Shown in pieces: positions 46,294 to 57,920 of a stretch of DNA of 64,000 nucleotides. The position numbers were made by a program, and so were the translations under genes. Positions within the stretch are counted from its first letter, which is position 1. Each line of letters begins with the position of its first letter. The stretch is taken from positions 12,730,884-12,794,883 of the forward strand of contig CAJFCV020000004.1 of assembly GCA_904066235.2 (NCBI GenBank), given 5' to 3'. Origin of the DNA: Bursaphelenchus xylophilus. Taxonomy: Eukaryota > Nematoda > Chromadorea > Rhabditida > Aphelenchoididae. A model generated the notes under the pieces. It saw only the letters and a list, made by a program, of their open reading frames with translations, was not told the DNA's origin and did not search any database.

Positions 46294-47305
46294 ATGGTTA
46301 ACATATTCAAACTTTCTGTATTTTTCATCATTGCTGGTGCTGTCTACTCCGTTCGATTATCCGATCTACCTCAAAAATATTTGGAATGTCTGAGCACGTG
46401 GATCAGGAGGCTAGAGATGACTTGCACTCACAGTGGACAAATCCACGGCTGTTATAAGAAACATAGCTTTGGTGAGGCTACTTTTTAATATTTTTTTGCT
46501 ATTGGTGCCCCAAGCAAGACGAAGAGATTTTGATGAAATATTGGCAAAATAGAGGAATTTTTTAATGAAAAATTTGAGATTTTTAGTTTGTGGTTTGCAG
46601 AAAAAGCCGAGAATTGCTGTCCGAAGATTGGTGACAACAATTCGGCCTTTTTTTGCCGATTTTGGTATGAGAAAATTCAGCTTGATTTCTCTCAGGTAGG
46701 GCGACGTTTGTACCAAGAATCAATTGTTTCCATGCGAAACGGATGAATTTATGGCCAAAAATCCTTTTTCTTTTTAACTCCTCTCCGTGTTTCGCATGAT
46801 CTGTCAAAGGAAAAGATCGCTGGAAATCTCGGCGGCCACTGCATAGCACGAGCCAACTGACCTCCTAATTTTATCAAATTTAACATTGCCGTAATTTGCA
46901 CTGCATTCAGAAGCCGACCACACGTATCTGGCCGAGACACTGGCCGTCCAATGTTGCCAAGTGGGCTGTCATAAGTCAAGTTTCCAGCGGTTCTGCTGCC
47001 TCAAAAAGGAATGCTTCCAAAAATGTTACTTGCGCAGATTCACGAACAAAAAGAAGAGCAACTTGGTTAGATTTTTGTAAGCTTCCTGGCAGCTTAACAT
47101 GTTTAACAAAAATTCCATTTTTAGGGCTGGGGACACAAAGCCGAAATGGTTACCAGCACTCGAAAATATCATTGAGAGCATGTCTACACAAGATGTCCAA
47201 AGACTCATGAAGAATTTCCATGATCCCGTGACAAACTTCAGCTCCGAATGGGGTTGTGCCGATCAGCGTGCACTTGAGGCTGATTTGAGACCGTCGTATC
47301 GATAA
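46294..47305 (+). CDS. Secreted cysteine-rich protein, family unknown
   Basis: Three exons: 46294-46471, 46911-47076 and 47125-47305, giving 174 residues. A signal peptide (NIFKLSVFFIIAGAVYS) is followed by a Cys-rich middle with the pattern ECLSTW, TCTHSG, GCYKKH, then QCCQVGCHKS, FCCLKKECFQKC, after which the chain becomes basic (RRFTNKKKS) and ends with a probable helix (LENIIESMSTQDVQRLM) and one more Cys. Twelve or so cysteines suggest a disulfide-locked secreted domain. I do not recognise it. Exon 2 must use the GTAAGC donor at 47077 rather than the earlier GTTAGA to keep the frame. A worn PIF/Harbinger-like MITE fills most of intron 1. Confidence 0.7.
46490..46880. repeat. Degenerate PIF/Harbinger-like MITE, reverse orientation, in an intron
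   Basis: Blocks GGTGCCCCAAGCAAGACG, TTTGCAGAAAAAGCCGAGAA, GGCCAAAAATCC and CCGTGTTTCGCATGATCTGT match the reference element read on the opposite strand. Ends are not clean. Confidence 0.55.
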
Positions 47306-48245
47306 AGGTTTTGTTTGATGTCACTTTAACCAAAAAATATTGCATTGAAATACGCAAGGGTTTGCAATAAACGCCAACGGAAGGTGTGCTGCTTGTATTG
47401 GCCAACGCTTGTCTACTCACCTGTACACGCTCAAGACCATTTAGCGATTAAAAAGTGCATTACCGTCGATTAATGCATTTACGGCTCCGGACGACAAAAC
47501 AAACTCATATAGGTGTTTTTAGCAGGCTTAATTATCAAACGAGGACAACAGCCATACTATTACGCAGTCTTATGGGTTAATTTTGTTTTGAGGAAGTTGT
47601 AAAGTTTGTGGTCTTAAGGTATGGTAATCAATGAATATGGGTTGACAATGCGTGTGCAAGGTTTGAAGGAATTTGGAGCTTTGCGCTTCGGACTTTGGGC
47701 TGTATGAAGCTGGACAGGAAAGTGGTGCAAATCGTGAAATAATTGTTTCGTCATCATGCCGTTAAAGTTCATTTTGCTCTAAAATTGACGCTTGGAATCT
47801 TTGAAATTGTCCACTATAGAAAGGTTTCATTGTATATGGGTTAGCTCCCATGATTTTGCCAAAAGATCCCCAAATTTTTGATACTGTACCTTAGTCGGAT
47901 TTGGTTTGCAACACTTACTTCCTTAGCTAACATTATCCCTAATGTCCTCATAATCTGCTACACTTTTTATTTCAAAATAAGGAAATGAACGTATGACTTT
48001 TTGCTGCATGAACTCTGACCAAAGCGAAGGTTGCTTACGCGGCCATCAAATGCATTGTAAGAATTACTGAGTAAAACTTCTTTAAGGATTAAGAAAATCC
48101 GCTAAATTTGGTCGCGTGTAAATTGACTTGTTTCTTTTTCGTTGATGTTTCATTCAAATATCATCCACTCCTTGACTCTGTTGACGTGTCTTGCTTTCCT
48201 TCATCTACAGGGCAGATGTTCAATTTCTTAAATTTATCCTTTTAG
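47306..48245. other. Intergenic region
   Basis: A short CACTATAGAAAGGTTTCATT strip near 47813 belongs to the dispersed repeat also seen at 24.15 and 51.55 kb. Nothing else recognised. Confidence 0.4.
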
Positions 48246-49589
48246 ATGGAAGTCTTTTTCTTTGAGCCTCAAACGTACGAAAGGCTTTACAATTGCTCCT
48301 TCTACGACTACACCACAATACCGTTAGCTCAAAGACAACACGTGGGCTGCGGACTATTCATTATCGTTTTTTACGCGGCATGTTTTGCTCTCTATCTGCC
48401 ATGCCTTGCGGCAATGTTGGGATCCGAGTTGAGGAAGCGCAGCAGCTATCAGTTGATGATATTCCTGGGTTTCAATCATGCGGTGGGACTTCAGTGCTCG
48501 GGTTTGATTACCGGAATCTATGGGGTTATTGGCGCAGAATACTGCATGTATCCGGTGGCCATGTATTTCATTGGAATTTTAGGGTTGTGTAAGTCAGATC
48601 AGTCCTTAGAAAAAGCAGTTTCAGGCGGTTGGTTTGGAAGCACAATGACCACATTAGTCCTCGGGATCAACCGTTGCTGTGAGCTGCACAGCGCCTATGC
48701 CGCTCAGAAGTTGTTTGGTGGCTGCAAAACGTTTGTTTGGCTATTGGCAATCATGATATATTCGTATCTTTTTCCAACCCTCTTTAACATGCCTCCGCTT
48801 TATGATGGGGTAAAAATGTCGTGGTTTTACAACCCTCACTCTTCGTATTTCCCGGATGACAAGCATGTGGTAAGTTGATGTATTGACAGGGGAAGTGCGA
48901 TTGGTATGACAAAGTTTAATGAAAACGAAAAATTCCAAGAAGGTCTCTGTGTTGCAATTTGAGCACTTCCTTTGTAAATGACCCTTTTTTCAGTACAAGA
49001 ATATGTACCACGTGACCCACAATTGCATCATTTTCTTTGCTTATATTGCTGTGTATGTTACGTTCTTCGCATTGTATCTGCGACGTGTGAAGATGGCCTC
49101 CGGAAAACTCGACGATAAAAGCGTAGGGAAGAGCATGGGGGATTGGAAAACTCTAAATCCTATTCCAGACATACATTCAAGTTATTTCGATTGGGTTCAT
49201 CCACTTTGCAACCAGCGTTTTATACCTCGTCCAGCAATTTGTCTCCGTGGATTTTGCCGTCAGCATGGCGGCTTCAGCGGCATATCTAATGTCACAAGGT
49301 AATAGAGTTTTTGTAGCTAACAATAAGATACTTTTTTTCAGGAATTGGGATATGGCCTATGGCCCAAGAGTGTCTAAAATTTATAAAAAACTGAGCATTG
49401 CACTTGGGGTACCTCTCTTTTAAACTAGCGCTCATTTTTTCAGGAATCCCCCCATTCATCTATTTAAAATTTAATCGGACCATTCGAAACACACTGAAGA
49501 GACTTGTTGCGGAAAGAGCCAGCCTTGTCAGCCATTCGAGCACAACGAAACTTCATAGCGGCAGTATGATGACGGATCATTTACACTGA
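48246..49589 (+). CDS. Serpentine receptor, class T (Srt)
   Basis: Five exons: 48246-48588, 48625-48869, 48994-49122, 49169-49298 and 49444-49589, giving 330 residues. Srt marks are the N-terminal YNCS..., TM1 followed by ALYLPCLAAM, the LGFNHAVGLQCSGLITGIYG segment, GAEYCMYP, VLGINRCCEL at the end of TM3, and TM7 leading to IPPFIYLKFNRTIRNTLK. These are nematode chemosensory GPCRs. Intron 1 is 36 nt, a multiple of three and stop-free, so retention would add 12 residues; splicing gives the usual uninterrupted TM3 start. Exon 3 to 4 uses a 46 nt intron (GTAGGG..TTCCAG) that restores TM6 (YIQVISIGFIHFATSVLYLV). MITE fragments lie in introns 2 and 4. Confidence 0.87.
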
Positions 49590-49652
49590 TGTCTTTAATA
49601 GATCAATATGTAAAATTTATATGCAAAACAAAAATATTTATATGTATAGCAA

Positions 49653-51915
49653 TTACTGAATTGTGGCTTGTCGTTGGACCACTCGATTCCTCAATTTCTT
49701 CATGCTTTTTGTTCGCTTTTTGTCGTAGATCCGATCGACAACTTCTCGGGCCTCCTTGATCTTGTCCTTCTCGATGTGCTCGGTGAGTAAGGCGAATGCA
49801 TCCTCATTTTGGTACCAGAATGCGTCTGCTATAACCCGACAGCCGTCTCGACACAAGAGGGCCGACTTCAGCTCGGAACAAATGTTATTCAAAAAGAGTT
49901 CGAGACGATTGTAGTAGTCGACGTAGAGTTGACTGGTGATGTCTTCGTTCTAAAAAAAGCGATTCTCACAAAAGTTAAAGGGAATCATCCAGGCGGGATA
50001 TTTAGATTTGCGTCAAATTTTGCCACTTTTTGAAATAAGCCACAAGTCAGGCTCTGAAAAGGCTAGCTCTCAAAATTCACTTTTTCACACATTTCTACTC
50101 TAGGCCATATATCAGTCCTCAAAAAAATTGCACGTGCGAACTCTTGTATATGTCTTAGAAAGCCGAGTTACAATACTATGTACGCCAACGAGTGAGTGTG
50201 CAAATTGCGGAGGGCGGTCACAAAAAGAAGCCTTTTTTTTCATTTCTCCGCCAACTTTGCGCAGAGCCATTCCTTTTTTTGTTTCTATTTCCTCTTGTCT
50301 TGTAAACTTTTTCATAAAATCCTTACCTCCAAGACCTCTCTGACTTTGATATAAAAGTTGTCCCAAGTCAGCACGGTCATACTCCGAAGATTCAAAGCAC
50401 ACAATTCCGAGCACAAGAACCTTATGAGTTCTGGGTTATTCATCCGGATGCAAACGGATTTCCATGCCAAAAATCCTGAAAATATTTTACTAAACTAAAG
50501 AAGTTTTGTATCTACCGATTGTCTCCTTTTGCGGGCCAGTCAATTTCGTCCATAGAAACTTGGTCAACTCGATGAAGCCGTTTTTCATTGCGTAATGCAA
50601 CGCCTGAACGCACACTTGATCCACCAATAATCGATCTTCTTGGTAGATCTTTTTCCAGGCCTTTTTGTCATCCAATACACGTAGCCATAAATCGTACACA
50701 CAGTGTTCCCCAAGGCGTTGGCTAAAAAACGGCTTTGACAGATCGGAATGGAGAGAGTATTTTACATGGGGGAAACAGGATTAGACAAGAGTTGGCTCAA
50801 ATTTAGAGAATAGTCTTCCAAAAAAACCTATGGGATTTATGGCGCCAACTATGCAGAAACCACGGAGATTTTTTGGCCGGAATCTTGAAACCTTGACACA
50901 TTATTTTGCGGTTATGGCTCTATAAATTTCAGACCCATTTACTAGCGTTTTATGCATATTTCAACAAAATATCAAAACTTTCATCCAATATTTTGAAGCA
51001 AAAAAAGTGTGAGCAGAATCGTTTGTCATTACATCGTTTTCCACTGAGAAGTGGGCGTTCACACTTACAGGGACTAATTCGTGTATGGCAAATCAGAAAA
51101 CGCTTCCGTCTAAGAGATCGAGGCACTCACCGAAACACCTTCCGTCTCACTTTGTCAAATACAAAATCATTGGTCAGCAAATTTTCTACCGCGTAGAAAC
51201 AAGCAAATTGAAAGCGGAGCTGTGGCCAGTTGAGCAAATCCTTGTATATCAAAGTTTGAGCCGTTTTGTTGTCATCAATACAGTATCTAAATATTTAGTC
51301 AAAACACAAAGAAAACGAATTTCTTACAAGTTATTTTTCCATATCAAACTTCCATGATACATCCGCAAATGATCCGATCTTTTGGCATTTGATTTAGCAA
51401 TTTTGGTTGGCTTGATTTTAACGTTATCTTCGACGAATAACTTGGAATGCTTGCTGTCTGAAGTTACCGTAGAAAAACTGTTGAACAACAACTGCTTATA
51501 ACAAAAAATTTCGTCGGCTTCAATAATTAATTCTAGGAAAAAATGAAGCTCCGTACGACCAAACCCTTCTATGGCGAATAGATTTTTAGTCTTGTCGTTG
51601 TATAGAGAATCCGCTATGTAAATACATATATTCCAAGGGTCGCAATAAACACAAGATAGCCGTACTTTCTTTCGCAAAATACACACTGATCAGCAACATG
51701 TCTAATCTCTTACCCCATCGTTCGACCTCTTTTAGAATGCGGTCAAATGATGCAAGAATGGCCTTTTTGTTCGCCAATGTGATCTTCAATTTCTTCAAGG
51801 CGTCGAAAACGTCTCTTCGGATATCTCTAGTTTGGCGCCATCTTGCATTTGCATTGAACAAATGCAATCCAATGAAGCGGAGAGCCAAGTAGTTGAGTTG
51901 TGGGACTTGCTCCAT
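49653..51915 (-). CDS. Uncharacterised nematode repeat protein (ankyrin-like helices)
   Basis: Five exons read leftward: 51915-51683, 51286-51131, 50721-50516, 50475-50327 and 49949-49653, giving 346 residues. The sequence is built of helix pairs: QLRFQFACFYAVENLLTNDF, ALHYAMKNGFIELTKFLW and FLAWKSVCIRMNNPELIRFL, resembling degenerate ankyrin or similar helical repeats in which each unit holds an A-x-x-Y-A-x-x-N-G-like turn. No signal peptide or membrane segment. I recall nematode proteins of this style but no defined function. Exon 1 needs the donor at 51682 (GTGT then GTATTTTG); the stronger-looking GTAAGA at 51713 would break the frame. TTTTCAG lies ten bases before the ATG and may be a leader acceptor or the end of an unseen exon. 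Confidence 0.65.
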
Positions 51916-52808
51916 TCTGGCGCATCTGAAAAGAGAATTTCTGGAAAACAAGAAAATCATGATTTTTTCCAAAAGCTCCCGAAAGGCGTATAAAACGTAT
52001 AGATTCAGGCTTTTTTTCTCTCAAAAATCATAAGAAAATCTTTTCCAGGCTTTTTTGCGAGCCTGAAGGCCGAGCAAAAGAAAAAATCTGGCTGTGAGCA
52101 CTTGACAAAACACAAGGCGTTCATCCGTTTGGGAGGACAAACAAAGTCCAAGATCCACTAGATTTTGCAATGATATCTAATTCTTTGGCCTTAGGGATGA
52201 TCAAAAAGAAGGATCTTTGAGCCATCCATTTTTATGTAAAAGGGTTCGAATGCGACGCCCGGGTTTGAACTCCCACAAACTTAATATTTTTTATTTGTAA
52301 GACATTTGCCAGACTCCGAGCTCGTGCATTGCAGAAAAGACTGGTGTGAAATTTTCTGAACGTTGGCAAAGATGTTGTTCTTTGACCGTCCCCCGCATTT
52401 CGCGTGCACTTTTTCGCGCAGAGATCGCTGAATATCTCGTTTGTTCGTGCAAAGCGCGAGTAAATTTTGTTTGAGGACTGATATGTGGTCTAGAACAGTG
52501 TGAAAGAAAAAAAGCCAGGGTCACACTACGAATTTTTTTTGAAAACCACGTGAATGAAAATTTAAAAAATCAAATGTTCTAAAAAATTTCCAACGATGTC
52601 TATACAGCATAAAAATCATTTTCCAAAAATTTAGACGTTTGCTTTCCAACTGCACCCGAGATATTCAATCATCTTTACAGATATCAGTCAACACAGCGGA
52701 ATACCATTGAATTTTATTTTAAGTCGTATTCACAAGATTAATACATTTTTTAAAACGATTATACCCATTTTGTTAAAGCTGAAGATTGAGGTGATAGAGG
52801 GCGTTGAC
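51916..52808. other. Intergenic region
   Basis: A worn PIF/Harbinger-like strip lies around 52245-52460 (GAATGCGACGCCCGGGTTTG; CGCATTTCGCGTGCACTTTT). No gene seen. Confidence 0.4.
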
Positions 52809-55800
52809 TTAGACTTTGAATTGGACTTGAGGAATGGTCTCCGAAGTCCCTGGTTGTGGCAATTTTTGGACGCAATACTAAAATTTGAATATTAAAATTT
52901 TAATATTGAACCATAGCCATGTTTTTACACTGCTCTTACCTTATCAAAGCTGGGGATCAAATACTTGTCGGTCCTTCTCAAGAAGTCATCCAAACTGCAT
53001 CCCAACCCTTTCCCAATGCTTTTGCAGCCGCTGATTTGCTCGCTCAAATCGTAAATCTCTTCAGGGCTTCGGCGGTAAATGATCTTCACGTATTTTTGAT
53101 CCTTCTCTTCGTCATTCCAGAGCTCGAAAAACAGAGAACTTCCCAATTCCACGTTGTCATTTCGGTTATAATCCACTTTTGGGAAATCGAAACTGTTGAG
53201 GATGCCGAGGACGTTGGTGTCGTGCTAAAACAAAATTCTTAGGCCTATCTAGCCGTTCAACTCACCATAGAAAACACTCGGTACTTCAGATCAGCCACAT
53301 TATCCTCCTTGCAATACGGCTGATCCGGTTTAAATTTGCAGAACGCTTTGGCTGCCATGTCATTTGCAACGCGAGTTAGCAAGCCTCCAGCTTGCATTTT
53401 TACCAGCTCGTAGCGCCAGTTAATCCCGTTCTGAGGTTTGATGTCCATTCCATTCATAAATTTAATGCCTTCCAGGTAAATGTCAAAGATCTCGCCGTAG
53501 TTCCCCTCGTATTCCGGTGCCAGTTTGAGGCCTTTGCGCTTCTGAGAGTTAAATTGCAATTAGATGATCAATTTTTGTCTCCAAAGACCTATATAAAACT
53601 TAAATTTACCTCTAAGTAAATCGGATCCTCGACACAAAACAGGTCGATGACTGTTGGGATCTCCATTCCAGTGGCCATCATTAAACGAAGTATCCATTGC
53701 TAAAAATGAGAAATCTCTGCCCAATTTTGGGTTTAAAGTACGCGCGTCCCGAAGCCTAGGAATACACTTGGCCATATAAAAACTTTGTCGCGCCGGGACT
53801 ATAAAACTTTGAATTACCCGCGAAAAAGAATTTTTTTCGCGGAATATTATTTTTTAGGCTGGAGCCGAAAACAGGTGTTGGTTTAGCGGGTTTTGATGTA
53901 ATTTTTTTGTTTTTTTTTCGTAAAAACGTTATTCTTTGTCGTAAATGTGTTTTAGTTTTGCTGTCGCACTATTTTGAAGCGAGTATTTTTGTGCTTTATT
54001 TTCAGGTAACACGAAGATGTGGTTTTTAGGTTTATACCTTCGACATCGGTCTTCAGCTTTGAGAGGTCAAACAACACGCAGAGCGCACCTCCCCTTCTCT
54101 GGCCACATGATGGAGTGTTACGTACGACAGTGTTCGAGTGATCATCGGTAAAAATCCGAATGGATTCTTCAGATACGAACGAGATGTTTCCCGAGATGCC
54201 AAATCCAAGAAGCCGCAGAAACAGCGGTTAAGACGGCTCCATGGGAAAGGATCTATAACAATTACCGGAAATTGAACACGGTCATGTAAGCCAATTATTT
54301 GTAAATATATTTGTTTAGTTCGACTTGAAGGAACGGACGACTCGAGATTATGAAAACACTGCAGGACGAGATGGAGGCGGCCAAGAAGCGCGGAACCCGT
54401 CAATGAACTTCCCTACCCCGATATATCTTGAATTTTCTTTCGCAGGATCTGATTTGCAGAGCGATAAATTGTTTTACATTACACATTATTTATTGCTGTA
54501 AAATGAAGAATAGTTACAACAAATTTCAAATAAAAGGCAATTCATAAGATATAAATTGACCAAGAAGGGAGCTCGATACTTGCCAGCGGTCTCGCTGATC
54601 CAAAACTCTGCCTGTGGGATCTCTGGAAACATCTTGTTCGTATCTCCGATTTAGAAGGGAACCTGAAGCATTTCACTCACTCAACGAAAACAACAAGAGA
54701 AGCCAAAACATTCTAAACTTCACCTACCAGTAACTGTTCCGGATTCTTTCTGGAGCCGTCAAAACCGCTGTTTCTGCGGCTTCTTGGATTTGGCATCTCG
54801 GGAAACATCTCGTTCGTATCTGAAGAATCCATTCGGATTTTTACCGATGATCACTCGAACACTGTCGTACGTAACACTCCATCATGTGGCCAGAGAAGGG
54901 GAGGTGCGCTCTGCGTGTTGTTTGACCTCTCAAAGCTGAAGACCGATGTCGAAGGTATAAACCTAAAAACCACATCTTCGTGTTACCTGAAAATAAAGCA
55001 CAAAAATACTCGCTTCAAAATAGTGCGACAGCAAAACTAAAACACATTTACGACAAAGAATAACGTTTTTACGAAAAAAAACAAAAAAATTACATCAAAA
55101 CCCGCTAAACCAACACCTGTTTTCGGCTCCAGCCTAAAAAATAATATTCCGCGAAAAAATTTCTTTTTCGCGGGTAATTCAAAGTTTTATAGTCCCGGCG
55201 CGACAAAGTTTTTATATGGCCAAGTGTATTCCTAGGCTTCGGGACGCGCGTACTTTAAGAGAACTGGCCTAATTTCCCTACAAAAGGCGCAGGCATTGCA
55301 AAAAAGCCAAACGCTAAAAATCGCGTTCGGTCTCTTTGTCCGGAAGTGTGGCAGCTTTTTTTTATGGATTTCTGTGTTTCGAAAACTCTGCCGATTCCGT
55401 CAAACTTTGTAAAAACCTATGAGCAATACTATACCACATATTCTATAATATTATTTTGAAGTTGAAAAACAGCATTGTTTGCCCAGCTATCCGCAACGTT
55501 TGCCGGCCATAACTTTTTCTACGAATTTTTGAGCATGACGACTATTCGTTTTTTGTATACTTTCGCCTACTTTATGTTTGTTCATGTACTGAATGACTTC
55601 ATCCGTTTTCAAGGCTTCCTTGGCGAGCTGATGAGCGTAGCCGCAGTTATCATAAGGCAATCCAATCACATCGGTTTCATTGTCCGGAATAGTCAAGATT
55701 TTCAACGTTTCATAGTCAATCTTCTCTCCATAGAGTCCTTTAAAGTTGTACAGGGCACTTTCTCTAGTCCTGTTGTACCAAGTGGATTGGATTCGGATAA

Positions 55801-56374
55801 GCTTTTCATTGAATTCCTCGGGTAAATAGCCGAACTCTTGAACGTAACGGTTGTAAACCCACTTACCCAGACGACGCTGCTGTTCAATGCCGTACTGAAA
55901 AGCGGAGAAATCTTTAGTAACTTTGAGAAAAAATTGCTATGAGGAAATCGAGAGACGTTACATTAGTCAGCTGTCCATATCCGTTGTCCCAATAAGACTC
56001 GTTGTAGAGATCGTGAGTGAAGCTCTTGGCTGGTGCTCGATCGCCATGTCGCCAAAGCTGAATAAGAACATATGAACAATCTAACAAGTTTTCGTGCCCG
56101 CGATAAGGGGGGCTTTTATGCAAGGGAATTGGCGGCGCATAGATCATGATAAAACTAATAGAGGGCAAATAAAATCAAGCGTTTTAAAGATAAAAAAATT
56201 TTTTTAGCTTTCTCTTTGCCGATAACACTAAGGCTTGACATCAAAACTTATTCTTACCGCCGCCAAGTACTCCAATTTATGGCCTTTTGGTTGAGTCGGG
56301 CCCAAAGGATCTTTCAACGGCAGTCCATTTGCTGCAACGAGAAATGCGGAAACGAATAGCAGTTTAAGAGCCAT
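52809..56374 (-). CDS. Histidine acid phosphatase family protein with altered phosphate-binding motif
   Basis: Seven exons read leftward: 56374-56258, 56057-55962, 55894-55571, 53699-53610, 53541-53266, 53224-52940 and 52877-52809, giving 418 residues, the family norm. A signal peptide (ALKLLFVSAFLVAANG) is followed by the catalytic LWRHGDRAP and, near the C-terminus, MHDTNVLGIL with the catalytic His-Asp. The middle motif, normally RSTDVDRT and supplying a phosphate-binding Arg, reads QSTWYNRT, so that Arg is Gln and the Asp is Trp. The enzyme may be weak or inactive. Exon 3's donor is chosen at 55570 (GTAGGC); another in-phase donor at 55522 is possible. Intron 3 (1871 nt) contains a large fold-back that stops 34 bp short of exon 4. 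Membrane anchoring is not evident. Confidence 0.85.
53737..55254. mobile_element. Fold-back element with TTAA flanks in acid phosphatase intron 3
   Basis: Outer ends AGTACGCGCGTCCCGAAGCC are exact inverted copies, flanked by TTAA at 53733-53736 and 55255-55258. Arms of about 500 bp (to about 54241, and from about 54750) match almost perfectly, including a C/T-rich stretch, GCGGGTTTTGATGTAATTTT and the block AAATCCAAGAAGCCGCAGAA. The spacer of about 510 bp is unique. Target site and structure resemble the element in the P450 intron, but the sequences differ. Confidence 0.82.
54013..54408 (+). pseudogene. Possible captured gene fragment inside the fold-back left arm
   Basis: The + strand of the left arm and spacer holds coding-like pieces in different frames: ALRGQTTRRAHLPFSGHMM, then IIGKNPNGFFRYERDVSRDA running into KSKKPQKQRLRRLHGKG, a perfect-looking short intron (GTAAGCC..TTGTTTAG, about 54285-54318), and LEIMKTLQDEMEAAKKRGT before a TGA at about 54403. 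They do not join into one open frame. The right arm repeats the first two pieces inverted. It looks like part of a host gene carried by the element; the family was not recognised. Confidence 0.35.
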
Positions 56375-56424
56375 GCCTGAGATTTCTACGAGGCTTTAGC
56401 CCAAGTTGAGAGTCTAAAAACGTA

Positions 56425-56763
56425 TGATTTACAAAGGACAAATCTTAAGAGCGACGAGAAGGAGAGTACGCGAAAAGCGGAGAGCAGTTAGAGAGAAAAA
56501 CTCTTTTTGGCCATATTTTTGCCAATTTCATGCGGAAAAAATAATTTTTGTGGAAACATTACCCACGACGGTAGAAATAAGTATGCAACGTTTTGTGGTA
56601 AAATTCGTAAAAAAAATGTAAAGTCTTCGTTAAATTTAAAAAAAAAAATCTCGATTGTTTATGAGAAGCGCAAGCCAGAAAAATTGCACGTAACGTGCCC
56701 TAGAAAAGAATTATCGCAGTTTGCGTCAAATTTCATCAAAATTTTCGCACTTGGAGTACCCTG
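56425..56763. repeat. PIF/Harbinger-like MITE, left end truncated
   Basis: Starts inside the element (GAGTACGCGAAAAGCGGAGA) and runs to a right terminus GCACTTGGAGTACCCTG followed by TTA. Its inner GGCCATATTTTTGCCAATTT block matches the reference copy. Confidence 0.65.
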
Positions 56764-56845
56764 TTAGACGAAACACAATATTCAAATAACCAAACAGCAA
56801 ATTATAATCTATGAGGTCTGCAAAACAACGGCCAGTTTAATCAGT

Positions 56846-57473
56846 TTAATCTAGGTAGAAGTGCTTCTGAACCAATGTATGCACATGCGAGGCATCTCCA
56901 TTTTTGATGATCAGCCTCGACTCCGCCCCCTTTGCTCGCCAACCCTCATTTTTTGATTTTTTCTTCTCCGTTTGTAGCGCTTTGGTCTTATCAACGCCAA
57001 CTCGTTGAAACATGTCGTTGAAAAAGCGCCGAAAATACATTGAAGCGATTGCGAGAAAGCGGCGTATGAGGTTACAGAAATATTTTCTGCATTTTTATTT
57101 CTTCACATCTGTCTGACTTCAAAAGGGACGGATTTCCGTCAAATGTTATGTTCGTAGGCGGTAAATTAACTCCTCAAAATCTTACAGGCGCTTTAGTGAA
57201 ACAGTAAAGATGGTTAGCTATCTTTTTCAGGCGAGAAAGCCGTCTGCATACCCTTTTTGTTGGTAAAAAACCAATTATATATTGATATTTTCCGCTGCTA
57301 TCAGACCCCGCGGAAAGGTTCCATATGGAATGATAGTCTTTAAAGGGTGCAATTATTGGATCGCCTTGAACCAGAGACTCCAAGTCATTTGATTCCTTGA
57401 AGGGTACGATGCTCTTGCAAATAATCAAGGAAAAATCAGGATTTTCTATTCTAAAGATATTGTACACAAGCAC
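56846..57473 (-). CDS. Uncharacterised subtelomeric gene, partial model
   Basis: Two exons can be argued on the minus strand: about 57442-57245, from acceptor ATATCTTTAG to donor GTATGC, containing YHSIWNLSAGSDSSGKYQYI, and a last exon ending at 56846 with FNDMFQRVGVDKTKALQTEK and later ESRLIIKNGDASHVHTLV. The exact join (an acceptor near 57085) and the start are unsure. The evidence that this is coding is that both segments reappear, altered, nearby: the second near 57680-57840 on the same strand (RGRSRLFIKNGDDSYIVAQA) and the first near 58663 on the opposite strand (SIWNFPAGSDRGGKYQ). No function recognised. Confidence 0.4.
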
Positions 57474-57679
57474 TGATATGACTTGCTAAAGACAGCTTGA
57501 AGCTTACTTTTTTATTATGCAAATAACTCAAAAGGGATTATCGAGACACTGGTATCCTTCTAAATAAATGAAATATAAAACAATTGGTTAGCGTTTAATT
57601 CAGTTCCTAAGTTTGTTTTTAGAGCACATTGCGGTGGAGCAATTTATGTGCTGTACATGAGTGAATGAAAAAATAAAAT

Positions 57680-57920
57680 GTCATAAGGTGCAAAATAAAT
57701 ACGATGCTCTCCAGCTCTTTTTATTGAATCTGCCATAGCTTGCGCTACTATGTATGAATCGTCGCCGTTTTTAATGAACAGCCGGCTCCGCCCTCGCTGC
57801 TCGGCAATCTTTTTATTTTTTATTTCCCGTTAAAAAAAGGAGCCGCAGGTTTCATGAGCCTTATCGTATTCGAATATCACCGAGATGGTAAAAGATGTCG
57901 CTGATAAACAGACAAAAAAA
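57680..57920 (-). pseudogene. Decayed paralogue of the 57 kb gene (3' part)
   Basis: Minus-strand reading gives KNKKIAEQRGRSRLFIKNGD, matching KKKSKNEGWRAKGAESRLIIK in the neighbour over about 40 residues; upstream of it (SDIFYHLGD) the frame is broken by stops. Confidence 0.4.

Noticed and set aside
51680..51720. Frameshift in the repeat-type gene at 51.7 kb
   Set aside because: The apparent shift comes from using the GTAAGA donor at 51713; the GTATTT donor at 51682 closes the frame and gives a continuous helix.
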